A stretch of DNA of 64,000 nucleotides from Turnera subulata. Lineage: Eukaryota > Streptophyta > Magnoliopsida > Malpighiales > Passifloraceae. The translations under genes and the position numbers were made by a program. Of the stretch, positions 37,036 to 50,100 are shown one piece after another (positions within the stretch are counted from its first letter, which is position 1; every line of letters begins with the position of its first letter). A model generated the notes under the pieces. The model had not been told where the DNA came from. It was given only the letters and a program-made list of their open reading frames with translations, and did no database searches. The DNA lies in the NCBI GenBank assembly GCA_028386065.3, contig JAKUCV010007535.1, positions 55,705 to 119,704 of the forward strand, read 5' to 3'.

Positions 37036-37624
37036 GGGTTCTATTTAGGGGAAAAGATCCCGGTTGATTATCCAATCAATCGAAAGAAACAGAGAAATCT
37101 TTCAATTGATTAAGGCTGTGAATAATGTGATGAGAGAGAAGAGGGAAGAAGTAGAGGGGCAGAGAGAGAGTGAGAGAGAGAGAGGGGAGGGAAGAAAGTA
37201 ACGGCTAGTTTCTGGAAACGAATTGGGGTTTTAATAATGTGGGCGTTTTGACCGTTGAGGGGATGGAATTTGAAAAGGTGAAGAAAAAGGTTGGGGCCGT
37301 TAGATTTATATTTGATTGTAGCCGTTGAGGGATATGGATGATCTTGACTTGATTTTTTCCTTTTGGGGGTAATCCTGGGTTGATTTAGTTGCCGAATTTT
37401 GTGGATCCGGGTAATTACTAACGAATCCCTCCGATTCCCAAGTTTCTTTTCCTATTTTTGATTGGGCTAGATTGCTAGCACGTTCAATTTGCTATAACCT
37501 GCGCCGTAATTATTAGTTGGGCCCAATCTGTGAAACATTTTTTGGTTAGTGACACTGTCAGACCATCTTTTTGGATTTCCTTATGGGCCTTCTATTGCTT
37601 ACAATCTATATAGTTGTTGCTTCT
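37036..37624. other. upstream region of the 849-aa protein gene
   Basis: GAGA-type tract at 37157-37187 (CT-rich on the gene's sense strand), consistent with a leader or proximal promoter. No TATA box is obvious. Nothing else is recognised. Confidence 0.45.
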
Positions 37625-37640
37625 AACAATCTACATAGTT

Positions 37641-38485
37641 TTTTTTATATAATAAAAGTTATCCTTAAGTAATCCGGTACAATAGGGAAAACAACAGAAC
37701 ATCCACACCAAGTTTACAAGAGATAGATCTAAATCTATCTCAACTAACTGGGTGAACAAAGATAGAGACGGGTAAGGTTCTACAAGTCTTGAAAAAATGC
37801 TTAAACACAAGTTTTTGAAAACACAAATCTGTTTGCATCGAGCTTTCTGCAACAACAAGAATCTAGTGAAACCTGAAGCACATGACAATCGAAATCCCTA
37901 GCAACCACCATGAGAAGCATAATGGATAGAATGGGAGCAAAAGAGAACACACCAACACTACTTGGAATCCATAACCACAATTCACCAATTAATAGCACCT
38001 TTATCTCTACACCTTGGTCATCCTCCCTAGCCTTTAAGGAAAACCAACGGAAGGGAAAGCATGGGTGTTGGGTGAGGATGGAGAAGGCTGGAGGGGGTGG
38101 TGTCGTGAGTGGGGGTGGTTCAGCCGGGGAGATCCAAGATGAAGAGGCAGAGCAACATATGGTGGGAGACGGAGATGAAGATGGCAGTGGTGGTGGTGGT
38201 TTAGATCCAGTAGCAGAGAGCCCCATTAACCTCTCTAACATGGATAAAAACTCCTAAATAGGAGTAGAAAACCTCATCCAGAGATAGAAAATCCAAAACA
38301 AATCTAACCTAATGGATAGATTTATTTAAGAGCAATTATTCATCCGTAATAAGGAAAGGAAAAGCATAAAAAAAACCGGAAAAGAAAGGAAAGGGGAGGA
38401 GGTTGCCCAAACCCTAGTTTTTTCTAGAGAGAGTGGAGAGAAAAAGTAGAGAGAGAGAAGTATTATTAAAATATATTTTCCCCCC
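37641..38485 (-). mobile_element. non-LTR retroposon with 16-bp target duplication
   Basis: The insert is flanked by AACAATCTACATAGTT (37625-37640) and AACAATCTGCATAGTT (38486-38501), a 16-bp duplication with one mismatch. On the minus strand it begins near a CTCTCTCTCTAC leader, runs through CTAGGGTTTGGGC, and ends in a short A-run right at the duplication, as target-primed reverse transcription leaves it. It holds a 146-codon Pro/Ser-rich frame (38241-37801) with no recognised domain. It is either an internally deleted LINE or a retrocopied transcript; I favour a non-autonomous LINE derivative. Confidence 0.65.
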
Positions 38486-38501
38486 AACAATCTGCATAGT
38501 T

Positions 38502-39653
38502 GGTGCATGGGAGTTTTGAGTTGTGTCTCGGTCCACACACAAATTCTCCTTGCACTCAAGACCGGCCCGGCCATTAACCCGTTTCAGTAGTCGGGTCGCG
38601 GGTTTAGAGGTTAACTAGGGTTCAACCGGTATTAAAATTAATAGTGAAAATATATAATTTTTTTAAATAAAGGTCCAACCGAAGGTCTAATCAGGGTATG
38701 ACCAAGACAAAATTTTGAATTTTTTTTATCTTTAACCCTGAATAATCCGGAAATGGGTCAATAAACCCAAAAAATCCGGAGAACCCATTTTGACCCGGCC
38801 GGTTTTTTGAAGGGTACAACCCGAAAGGGTAAAAAACCCGGAATTGTCTCCGGGTCACGGTTACCCAGGTTCAACTAGCCAGGCCGATCCGAGTCTGACA
38901 GCAATGCTTGCACTAAAAAAAACTCTTCTTGCACTAACTTAAACCTTTCACTTTTTTCTTTTTTGGATAAAACCGTAGATATTCATTCCACACATTAAAA
39001 AGTACACAGAAAATACAATAAGTACAACAAGCCAAAGCAAGAAAATATTCAAATCTATTACAAACTATGAAGGATTTTATCTCCAGGTAGCATCCTAATC
39101 TGAACTTGCAACACTTCCATCATGAAGGCATGCACATCCAGTAGATCCAGTTCAGTGCCACCATATACCAAAGGCTTCCAAGAATAGCCTCTACAATAGA
39201 GATTTTTTACATTCTACCCATGTTGTAATAAATAAATATTCTCTAACCCAACCTGAAGAACTTGCATGCATCTTCCATTTGTCTTCATGAAGCTCTCTAT
39301 AGTAGACACAAAAGAGACTCAAAGCTTCAAGACATCAATTAATTTTGACACTGGGTAGATCGTGCCAAAACTCCATTCAACCATGATGAGAAGGCAAATA
39401 CATTTTGAACACCGAGTAGATCGGGCCAAAAAATATCTCCAAGCTATAGATCTGAACTGATTTTGTGCCAAAGAAGAAAAGACTCCCATAAGGAGTAAGA
39501 AAACTACCTAAAATTGTAGTAGAGAAGCTGCACTATAATAGCAACGAATAACCTGTAATTTATTTATAGTAGGAAAGATAAAAAAAAAAAAGAAGAAACC
39601 AAATTGTACCATCCTCGAAAAACTCGAAAGGTCTCTCTCTCTCACAAACGAGA
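38502..39653. other. repeat-derived DNA between retroposon and solo LTR
   Basis: 38502-38560 and 38915-38955 match the unit of the array at 42.6-43.5 kb (TTGGTGCATGGGAGTTTTG; ACTTAAACCTTTCACTTTT). About 340 bp between them is rich in CCGG and CCCGG and may be an insertion. The rest, to 39653, shows no gene or family I recognise. Confidence 0.4.
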
Positions 39654-39658
39654 ACTCT

Positions 39659-42480
39659 TGAAACGCCCCAATCTGTATTTACCGTTATACACAGAAAACA
39701 CACGGGACCATATACTATTACAGAATCTACAGTGGTAAATGTCACAACCAACAGTAATAATACAATAACAGTACATAATACTTCAACAGTACTTATCCCG
39801 GCACGGGAACATTATTACAACAAGCATCAGAACTGAGTAGTAAAATGCAAGCAGCGGAAGTCTTTATACAATACAACAATAAGCAACAATATGAAAGTGA
39901 TGCAACGCAGGATGGATTCGGGCCTGGCAGAGGGTGCGCCACAGCTTGCCTCGAACGTACCTGAGCTACGCACAATCAAACTACGCGACTAGGTCAAGCA
40001 GGCGAGGGGTGAGTCCGAAGTGCTCATCGGGTAAAATCCATAAGCAAATATACATATACAAGCAACCGATAATAATCAAGTCAAATCAACAACAAATAAT
40101 TAAGGTTCTCACGAACCTCAAATAACACACTCTGTGATTCTAGACACGCTATACCAATTTTATTATTAGGGCCCCTATCACTAGTTAAATGGTGGTCGTT
40201 GCCTGGTAGTCAAGCTAGCTAGCCCGTGGACTCCGCCCTGGTACCTCCACGTATAACTGGCACAGACAGGGAGCAGACCCCAAGCACACTCTCCCCCAGC
40301 GCCTAAATAAAAGAAATTGGTACAGACAGGGAGCAGACCCCAAGCACACTCTCTCCCAGCACCATAAAAATAAGACTACCATCTGGTTGTTCCAACATTT
40401 AACTATGACTTACTAGATGTCTAAGTGTATCCAGTTTTATTATCTCTCCTCCTTCAACTAGTTACTATGATCCTATTATCCGACCATTATCTCATTATCC
40501 CGAGCAGGCTCACAGCCTCTCCGCTCGTCTGGATAATACAACTTATCCCAAACTGTTAAGTCATACCAGTACCCCCGGTACTCAACTCACACAATCCTCT
40601 TAGTCAACAACAACAGTAATAGACTTACTTATACCAACAACTCCAATATCATCAATAACAACAACAGTAACAATATTTTCAACATCAACAACAGCATCAA
40701 ACATCAATTTAACTCATCACACAACAAGCCATTCACAGCCACAAAGAATTATTCAAGCATATAATACTCATAGTAAACAAACAGCAACTTGGTATTACGG
40801 GCAGTATATAAATATTTACTTATCCTCACCTTAGCCGATTCCTATTCCTGAAAGTCCTCGAAATGTTCCAACTCAGGCTCCTCAGGGTACTGCTCGTTAT
40901 TAACTCCTATATCAAACAATAATTTATGCACACATAAGATGATATGCAAATGCTCGACTATTACTGTCAGCCGTAAAATAAATACTGTGCTAACTCGGTA
41001 CTCCCCCGGGTTATTCCCATCATCATCATAATTCACGATTTATTTCAAGTGTCAAAAATAATACCATACTTATACCCGGATATTATTCCGGTACGTATTT
41101 ACTTTGATAATACCCTTCCATTTTTATTTTCCATAAGTATGTACTTTCCAAAATATTTCCATTACTTAAGTTTTCCAAATTAATTACTATACTATAACTA
41201 TCTTGCCACAAGTATATATTTATTTGTAATATTATTTCCCAAAATTATTTACCCGGAATTATCTTTTTTTTTTCAGATTTAATTTCTCTTATTATTATTA
41301 TTTATTTATTTTTTTAAAATTTCGGACTGGGCCAAATAGTACTAGCCCAGTCCCATACCACAGCCAGCCCATCCAAAGGTCCAGGCGCAAGGCCCAGCCA
41401 AGGCAGCAGGCCCGTTGCACAGGCCCGCCCAGCCCAGGCCCAGCACCCAGCGGACCCAACAACCTAACCCGCATCTCACAAGTCGGGTCAACTACACGGG
41501 TCGTCTTCAACCCGCTTCTCACCTCGTGGGTAGCAGCGGTGGCGCAACGAACGAGCGACGGCAGGAACGCGGGCGACGTGCGGCTGCAGGCGCGGATCTG
41601 ACGACGCGAAGGAGGCGGCAGTGGCGGCTCGTCGCGAGGAAGGAAGGGAGATGAGGCGGACAGGCGCGGCGACAAAAACAAGGCACGACCGAGGTAGAAA
41701 AGTGGCGGCGGTGACGCGTTGGTGGTCGTCGCTGCAGGCCACGTCGGCGTTGCGTGAGGTGGAGGCGGCGAGGAGAAGAAGATGGTGGCGAGGACGGCGT
41801 GTGAGGGGTCGGCTGGAGGTGTTGTCGGGTGGTTGGTGGCTCACGGTGGCGGCAGCTCGGTGGTGGAGGCGGCAGACGCGTGTGGTGGGTGGCTCGGGTT
41901 GTTTGTATATTGCTTGTTTTCTTTTTTTTTTTCAGTTTCTTTTCTTTTTTTGTTTTGTTTTGTTTTTCTTTTTCTGGTTGGTTTTGTGAGGATGTAAGGA
42001 AACTGGTTTGTGTTGTAGAAGGAAGAATTGGTTTTAGTTTTTTTTTTTAGGTGGAGTTGCAGAGGAGAGGATGAAGAAACTGGGTGATGGGTTTTTACAG
42101 GAAATGATGGGTACGAGCAAAAATAAATAAGCAGAGCAAATTTTCACGTGCATACAGGAAAAAGGCGGCTGCATAATTCAATTATGCAATCGTGTCCCGT
42201 CCGGACCAGAAAATAACTATAATACCCCCTTGACTTTATTTCTGGTCCGTTATCTCGAGGATAAACCTGACTTTTTTCGAGATTCCTGGACCCAAAAAAT
42301 TCCAACTTTGGTCCGTAAAATCCGTAGAAAAATCCCGAGCGTGGGACAGAGCTCGGTTTCGGAATCCGATGCATAATTTACCCTGAAATAATTACCCAAG
42401 ATTATTTTTATATGGTAAATTACTGTACAAAGCGTTTTACAGTCCTGGTAAAAATATAAATTTTTACTCGGGCTGTTACA
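39659..42480 (-). mobile_element. solo LTR of the Tekay-type gypsy family
   Basis: The 2,822-bp segment begins TGAAACGCC and ends CTGTTACA on the plus strand (TGTAACAG...GGCGTTTCA in element sense). It is flanked on both sides by ACTCT (39654-39658 and 42481-42485), a perfect 5-bp target duplication. It is colinear with the LTRs at 44.17 and 51.87 kb, including the duplicated GGGAGCAGACCCCAAGCAC block near 40.27 and 40.33 kb. No internal domain remains, so it arose by recombination between the LTRs of one element. The GC-rich part at 41.3-41.9 kb generates spurious ORFs. Confidence 0.9.
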
Positions 42481-42589
42481 ACTCTTCCTTTCAAAACCCA
42501 AGAGTTTCTGTTTTTTCAACTAGGGCTATGCTAGAGACCCAACTAGTGGTAAGCCCCAATTTGATTTTTTCATTTTTTTCTTCTATGCA

Positions 42590-43490
42590 CCGACTAGGAT
42601 GTGCCACAACACTCTTACAAGTTACACCAACATTATATCTATATATTATACATTAAAATTGGTGTAAGAGAGTTTTAGTTTTTTTTTTTTCAACTAAAGG
42701 AGATTTAGGTTGTGTCATGTGTCCACCCACAAACTCCCCTTCGCTAACTTAAACCTTTCACTTTTTTCTTCTACGAATGTAAATGTTTTTGGTCTATAAG
42801 AGTCTTGAAATAGTCCATGCAGCGAAAAAATAAAATCTATCCTATAACATTAAAGTTGGTGTAAGGGTGCACTGGATGTGCCACGTGGCAGCACCCTTAC
42901 ATTAACTTTATATCTATATACTATACATTAAAGTTGGTGCAAGGGAGTTTTGTGTTGTGCGGTGTGTCCATCCACAAACTCTCCTCTCACCAACTTGAAC
43001 CTTTCACTTGTTTCTTCTACAAATGGGAATCTTTTTGGTCTCTAGGAGTCTTGAAATGGTCATCGCATCATAAAGATGTGCCATGTGGCGGCACCCTTAC
43101 ATCAACTTTATATCTATATATTATACATTAAAGTTGGTGTAAAGGGGTTTTGGGTTGTGCCACGTGTCCACCTACAAACTCCCTTTGCATCAACTTCAAC
43201 CTTTCATCTTTTTCTTCAATGAAGGAAATGTTTTTAGTCTCTAGGAGTCTTGAAATGGTCCACGTGTCGCAACATAAAAATATGATTTATCTTACAACAT
43301 TAAAGTTGGTGTAAGGATGCACTGGGATGTGCCACGTGGCAGCACCCTTACATAACTTTATCTCTATATACTATACATTAAAATTGGTGCAAGGGAGGTT
43401 TGGGTTATGCCACCTGTCCACCCACAAACTCTCATTGCACCAACTTGAACCTTTCACTTTTTTCTTATCCGAAGAACTGTAGGAGTCTTG
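42590..43490. repeat. tandem array of inverted-repeat (foldback) units
   Basis: The phrase TATACATTAAAGTTGGTG recurs at about 42646, 42922, 43124 and 43372. Each unit can form two hairpins. One pairs AAGTTGGTGCAAGGGAG with a later CTCCCTTGCACCAACTT-like arm (for example 42930-42997). The other pairs AAAGTTGGTGTAAGGGTGC with GCACCCTTACATTAACTTT around a GCCACGTGGC core (42850-42910 and 43287-43351). Spacing is 200-275 bp and no protein is encoded. It looks like amplified MITE arms. Confidence 0.65.
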
Positions 43491-43519
43491 AAATAGTCCA
43501 CATGTCGCAATAAGGGAAT

Positions 43520-43770
43520 GTTGAATCTGCTTGCCTAGCTATCATCAAAGTTGCACAAAAATCATGCTCTTTCTAGGACTCATCCTCATTGAAGTGAACC
43601 TACTTATGTGTAACTTTCGACTTGTCTCCTTTACACATGTTCTTGGTGATGACAATAGATTAGCTCATGTAATTGCCAAGAGGGGTACAGACTGTAATAA
43701 TGATAATGTCCTACTGGATAGTTTCCCACCAGAATTACTAGAGATAGCTTCAAATGATATATCCTTTTAG
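43520..43770 (+). pseudogene. RNase H-like relic of a plant LINE
   Basis: The frame has GDDNRLAHVIAKRG after a VSFTHV strand and ends in a DSFPPEL stretch. This is the usual C-terminal pattern of the RNase H domain found in plant LINE polyproteins and related RVT_3 proteins (H-V-x-R/G-x-x-N-x-x-A-H-x-L-A-K). There is no reverse transcriptase upstream. An A-rich stretch follows near 43795. It is most likely a 5'-truncated LINE copy. Confidence 0.55.
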
Positions 43771-43799
43771 AATAAATGAATTTTTCACTTTTAAAAAAC

Positions 43800-44165
43800 A
43801 ATTGGTCACAGAGTGTGAGTGGGAGGGTTAGGATTTTTCTTTTAATTATAAATGATTAGGTATAACAATCAACAATTGAGAATTTTTAAGGTTGTTAGAC
43901 TTCAACTTTTATTTATTGATCGATGAAAAATTAGGCTCAATAAAAACTTAAATGACCTAGGCCAATTATGCAGAGCGAAAAATGTATGGCCTCAAAGTTA
44001 ATAAAGCTTATAAGGGTGGAGCTAGGAGTTTTTTTTTTTAACTAAAAAAAAATGGCATCAGTGGTATCATCATCACTTCGTCGGTCCAGGCATCAATCAA
44101 TACCGGTTACATCATGGCAATAGACCTCCTCATAGAAGAGACCGCCCACCAGAACACCAATGAAC
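43800..44165. other. short intergenic gap
   Basis: A/T-rich DNA between the LINE relic and the gypsy LTR. Nothing is recognised. Confidence 0.4.
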
Positions 44166-44170
44166 CTTCC

Positions 44171-47114
44171 TGAAACGCCACGATCCGTATTTACCGTTAA
44201 GCACAGTAAACACGTAGGACCATATACTATTACAGTAACCATAGTGGTAAATATCACAACCAACAGTATTAATATAATAAAAGTACATAATACATCAACA
44301 GTACTTGTCCCGGCACGGGAACATTATTACAACAAGCACCCGAATCAGAAATAAAATGCAAGCAGCGGAAGTCTTAATACAACACAACAATAGACAACAG
44401 TATAAACATGATGCAACACAGGATGGATCCCGGCCTGGCAGAGGGTGCGCCATAGTTTGCCTCGAACGTACCTGAGCTACGCACAATCAAACTACGCGAC
44501 CAGGTCACGCAGGCGAGGGGTGAGTCCGAAGTGCTCTCCGGGTAAAATCCATAAGGAAATATACATATACTAAAAACCGTAAATAATCCAAGTCACAACA
44601 ACAGCAAATAACTAAGGTTCACATGAACCCTAAATAACACTCTTTGTGATTCTAGACACGCTATACCAATTTTATTATCAGGGCCCCTATCACTAGTTAA
44701 ATGATGGCCGTCGCCCGGTAGTCAAGCTAGCTAGCCCGTGGACCCCGCCCTGGTACCTCCACGTAAAACTGGCACAGGCAGGGAGCAGACCCCAAGCACA
44801 CTCTCCCCCAGCGCCTAAAATAAAAGCTGGTACAGACAGGGAGCAGACCCCAAGCACACTCTCCCCCAGCACCATAAAAATAAGACTACCATCTGCCTAT
44901 TCCAACATTTAACTGTGATTTACTAGATGTCTAAGTGTATCCAGTTTTATTACTCCTAGTTACTTAATTTCTATTATTCTCCCTTCTCTTATTATCCCGA
45001 GCAGGCTCACAGCCTCTCCGCTCGTTTGGATAATATAAGCTTATTCAACCAGTACCCTCGGTACTCTACTCTCACAATTTCCACAGCCAACAACAACAGA
45101 AATAACCTACTAATACCACATTTCTAATATTACCAATAACATCAACAGTAACATCAATCCAGCAACATCAACGGCAACAAACAACAATTAAATTCATCTC
45201 ACAACAACTATTCACAGCCATAAAGAATTATTCAAGCATATAACACAACAACAACTTGGCACTACGACAGTATATAAATATTTACTTATCCTCACCTTAG
45301 CCGATTTTCTATTCCTGATAGTCCTCGAAGTGTTCCGGCTCAGGCTCCTCGGGGTACTGCTCGTTATCAATTCCTATATCAAACAACAATTTATGCATAT
45401 ATAAGATGATATGCAAATGCTCGGCTATTACTGTAAGCCGTAAAAATAATTACTAGACCTACTCGGTACTTCCCCGGGTTATTCCCATTATCGTCATAAT
45501 TCACCATTTATTTACAGGTGTCAAAAATACCTTACTGATACCCGGTTATTATTCCAGTACGTATTTACTTTGATAATACCCTTTCCAATTTTATTTCCTT
45601 TAAGTATGTACTTTCCAAAATATTTGATAAAAATAATCATTACTCTTTCCAACGGTATTAGCTATCATAAAATAATCTTCCTAGAAATTATTCTCATGTT
45701 CATATTTTCCGGTAGTATATTCCATGGTACACATCTTTTAGGAGTATTACTATAATTTAACAATTAGGTTATAATCACTTTTATTTCTTGAAATTAATAT
45801 ACAAAAGTAATTATTTCCAAATTATATCCATATACTATATCTTTATATTTCTCAGATTATTCCAATATACCGATATAATTATTTATTTTATTTTTATTGT
45901 TTTTCTTCCTTCTAGAATTTATTTTCCCTTTTTCCTTTTTTTTTAACTGGACTGGGCCCGTGAATAGTGTCAGCCAGGCCTGTACAGCACCAGGCCCAGA
46001 CCTCAAGCTGAGGCCCAGGCGCTGGCCCATGTAGAAGCCCAAGCCAGGCAGCCCAGTACCCGAGCTCAGACCAAACTAAGCAAGCCCAATAACCCAACAG
46101 GCCCAGTCAACCTAGCCGGGTCAACCCATGACCCGTGACCCACATCCGGGTCATCTTCATCACCCGGGTGCTCACCTTGACGGACGTTGGCCGGGCGCGA
46201 GGCGGGGTGCAAACAACGGCGGCGTTGAGAGGGAGATGCGAGGAGGTGGAGGCGCAAAGGAGGGCAGCGTTCCTGGCGACTGCAGACGCAGCTAACGACG
46301 CGTGAATGGCGGCGAAGGTTCATGGTCTGGGCACGTCTTGTGGCGGCATTCGGCAGCAGAAGGAGAGACAGGCGCGTTGGTGACGATCTGCAGGAAGATC
46401 GAGAGGCGAAGGCGGCTCGGGTGGCGGTCGGTAGTTCGCTGCAGGTGGTGGCTCGGTTGGTGGCCGGCTATGGAGGAGAAGAAAAAGGGGATGGTGGTGT
46501 TGACGTGGCTCACGGTGGTGGTAGCCCGGTGGTAGGTGGCTCGGGGCTGCTGTGTTTTTTTTTTCTTTTTTTTTCTCTTCTTTTCTATTTTACTGGTTTT
46601 GGTTTACTGATCATTTTGTGTTTGCAGAGGATGGTTGCACGTGTAGGCAGGGAAAATGGCAGAGGATGGGTTTCAGGTTTGCAGGCAAATGGTGGTGCAG
46701 GAACATAAGGCATGGAGAGGAAAGAAAAAGGCAGAGCTTCACAGGTATCACAGTGAAGATTTCACAAACGCACAGGAACAACTCACGAGCTGCACAGGTA
46801 AAGCATCTTCACTATGCAGTTATACTGTGAACCGTCTGGACCAGAAAATATCTATAATACCCCCTTAACTTTATTTCTGGCCCGATAATTCGAGGTTAAA
46901 CCTGACTTTTTTCGAGATTCCTAGACCCAAAAAATTTCAACTTTGGTCCGTAAAATCCGCAGAAAAATCCCAAGCGTGGGACAGAGCTCGGTTTCAGAAT
47001 CCGATGCATAATTTACCCTGAAATAATTACCCATGATTATTTTATACGGTAAATCACTGTATAAAGCATTTTTACAGTCCCGGTAAAATGTAAATTTTTA
47101 CCCGAGCCATTACA
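44171..47114 (-). repeat. 3' LTR of the chromovirus
   Basis: This is a 2,944-bp LTR beginning TGAAACGCC and ending CCATTACA on the plus strand. It contains the duplicated GGGAGCAGACCCC block near 44.78 and 44.83 kb, and a GC-rich stretch near 45.95-46.5 kb that is also present in the solo LTR. It adjoins the polypurine tract at 47115. Confidence 0.9.
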
Positions 47115-47132
47115 GTCTACCCCCTTAAAAGA
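47115..47132 (-). other. polypurine tract
   Basis: On the element strand AAGGGGGTAGAC lies directly before the TGTAATGG start of the 3' LTR, where plus-strand DNA synthesis would be primed. Confidence 0.75.
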
Positions 47133-47159
47133 ATTTTGTCCCCGAAATTCACTCCGAAC

Positions 47160-50100
47160 CGGTGAAGAGATGCGAATACTGGGACCGCATATGCTCCTCG
47201 ACTTCCTATGTTGACTCGTTAGCAGAATGCTTACTCCACTTGACCTTAACCATAGGAATGGTACGGTTCCGTAGCTGCCGTACTTCTCGAGCAAGAATCT
47301 GTTCCAGTACTTCTGTGTAGGTAAGATCTTCTGCCACTTCAACATTCACTGGGGCCACAATATGACTAGGGTCTAATCAGTATCTCCTTAGCATAGAGAC
47401 ATGGAACATGTCATGAATGCGTGATAGCTCATCAGGCAAAGATAACCTATAAGCTAGTGGTTCAATTCTCTCCACAATCTCATATGGCCCGATATACCTT
47501 GGACTCAGCTTTCCTCTTTTGTCGAACCTGATCACTCCTTTCCATGGTGCTACTCTGAGGAAAACCTTCTCACCAACGTTATACTCCATCTCACGTCGGT
47601 GTTTGTCGGCAAAGCTCTTCTGCCGATCCTGAGCAGCTTTCATACACTGTCTCACCGTCTGGATCTTGTCCACTGTCTGTTGGACTAACTCTGGTCCAAC
47701 GATCAATCTCATACCTTCTTCATCCCAACATACCGGACTTCTACACTTCCTTCCATAAAGAGCCTCAAAAGGTGGCATACCAATGCTGGAATGGTAGCCG
47801 TTGTTTTATGCAAACTCTGCCAAAGGTAAATACTTATCCCAACTTCCACTGAAGTTAAGTGCACAAGCTCTAAGCATGTCCTCCAGTGTTTTATATGGTT
47901 CTTTCAGACTGTCCATCTGTCTGAGGATGAAAAGCAGTACTGAAGCTCAACTTGGTTCCCAATGCAGTTTGTAAACTCTTCCAGAATCGTGATGTGAATC
48001 TGGGATCTCTGTCTGAGACTATGGACTTTGGAATCCTATGTAGCCTCACAATCTCAGTAACATACTTACCCGCCAATGTGTCCATGGTATCAGTCTGGCA
48101 GATAGGGAGGAAATGAGCCGATTTTGTTAATCGGTCAACAATGACCCAAATAGCATCATGCTGCCTCCGAGTCATCGGCAAACCAATCACAAAATCCATA
48201 GTGATCTTCTCCTACTTCCACTCTGTTATTGTCAACGATCTCATCTTGCCTGCTGGAACCTGATGTTCGGCTTTCACCTGCTAGCAAGTAATGCATCTTG
48301 CGACATACTCTGCTACATTCTTCTTCATGTGAGGCCACCAGAAATGGCTCTTCAAGTTTTGATACATCTTGGTGCTTCCAGGATGCATCGCATACGACAT
48401 CATATGTCCTTCATCCAGGATCTGGCTATGCAGATTACTGACCTTGGGTACACACACACATTTCCCAATCATCAGTGCTCCATCATCAGCTATACGGAAC
48501 TTGTCCTCTTTCCCACTCTTCACTCCTTCCTTTAGCTTGACCAAGTCGGGATCTCCATCTTGTAACTCCACTATCCATCCTCTTAGGTTAGACTTGGCAC
48601 TCATGTGTGACAGCAAAGCTCCTGTATCATCCACTGTCAAGTCAACTCCCAACTTCCTTAACTCGATAAGTGAAAACATCGAGTAACTAGTGGAGGAATC
48701 ATCCTATTGTCTCCGGCTCAAAGCATCAGCTACCACATTAGCCTTTCCTGGGTGATACTCGATAGTACAGTCATAATCATTAAGCAACTCAACCCAGCGT
48801 CTTTGTTGCAGATTAAGCTCCTTCTGAGTCATGATGTACTTAAGGCTTTTGTGGTGGGTGAAGATTCGACACTTCTCTCCAAACAAGTAGTGTCTCCAAA
48901 TCTTCAGAGCCAAGATCACAGCTGCCATCTCAAGATCATGAGTCGGGTAGTTCTTCTCATGAGTCCTTAGCTGTCTAGAGGCATAAGCAATCACTCGTCC
49001 TTCTTGCATCAGCACAGCTCCTAAACCAAGTCCTGATGCGTCACAAAAACAACACATACTCCACTCCTGGCTTGGGTACTGTCAGCACTGGTGTCGTAGT
49101 CAGTTTCTTCTTAAGCTCCTCAAAACTGTGTTGGCACTCCGGGCTCCAAACAAAAGCTTGTTCTTTCCTCAATAGCTTAGTCATGGGACTGGCTAATAAG
49201 GAAAAACCTTCTATGAACCTCCGATAATATCCTGCAAGGCCAAGAAAACTCCTGACTTCAGACACGTTCTTAGGAGGCTCCCACTCCAACACAGCCTTAA
49301 CTTTGGCAGGATCAACCTTTATTCCATCTCCGCCTACTACATTTCCGAGGAAGGAAACTTCTCCAAGCCAAAATTCACATTTGCTGAATTTGGCATACAA
49401 CTGCTTCTCCCTCAACCTTTGAAGCACTATCCTCAAATGCTCTTCATGCTCCTCCTTGCTCTTGGAGTAGATGAGGATATCGTCGATGAAGACCACCATG
49501 AACTTATCCAGAAACTCATTCAAGACCAAGTGCATTAAGCACATGAATACTGCCGGTGCATTGGTCAAACCGAAAGGTACCACAGTGAATTCGTAGTGGC
49601 CATACCGTGTGCGAAAAGCCATCGTCGGTATGTCCTTCTCCAAAATTTTAATCTGGTGATAGCCCGATCGGAGATCAATCTTTGAAAACACCGTTGCTCC
49701 TTGAAGCTGTTCGAAAAGATCATCAATCCTCGGTAACGGGTACTTGTTCTTGATTGTCACCTTGTTGATCTGGCGATAGTCTACACACATACGCAGACTA
49801 CCATCCTTCTTCTTCACGAACAGAACTGGTCCACCCCATGGTGAGGTACTAGGTCTGATGAAACCTTTCTCCAGTAGTTCATCTAGCTGCTTTTTCAGCT
49901 CCTGAAGCTCTGTTGGTGCCATCCTGTATGGTGCCATTGAGATAGGTGTAACTCCAGGTACAAGCTCGATGGTGTACTCAACCTCTCTGTCGGGTAGCAA
50001 ACCTGGTAGATCATCTGGAAAAACATCAACAAACTCCCTCACAACTAATACATCCTCCGGAGTTGGGTCTCGTGTCTCTCTGCCTGGAATGTGGGTCAGC

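Noticed and set aside
41298..42050. ORFs within the solo LTR GC-rich region
   Set aside because: Same compositional effect as above; the segment lies inside a defined LTR.
46066..46868. ORFs within the 3' LTR of the chromovirus
   Set aside because: They fall in the LTR's GC-rich block, differ between LTR copies and encode no known domain.
49036..49227. Plus-strand ORFs opposite gag-pol
   Set aside because: They are antisense shadows of the retrotransposon reading frame.
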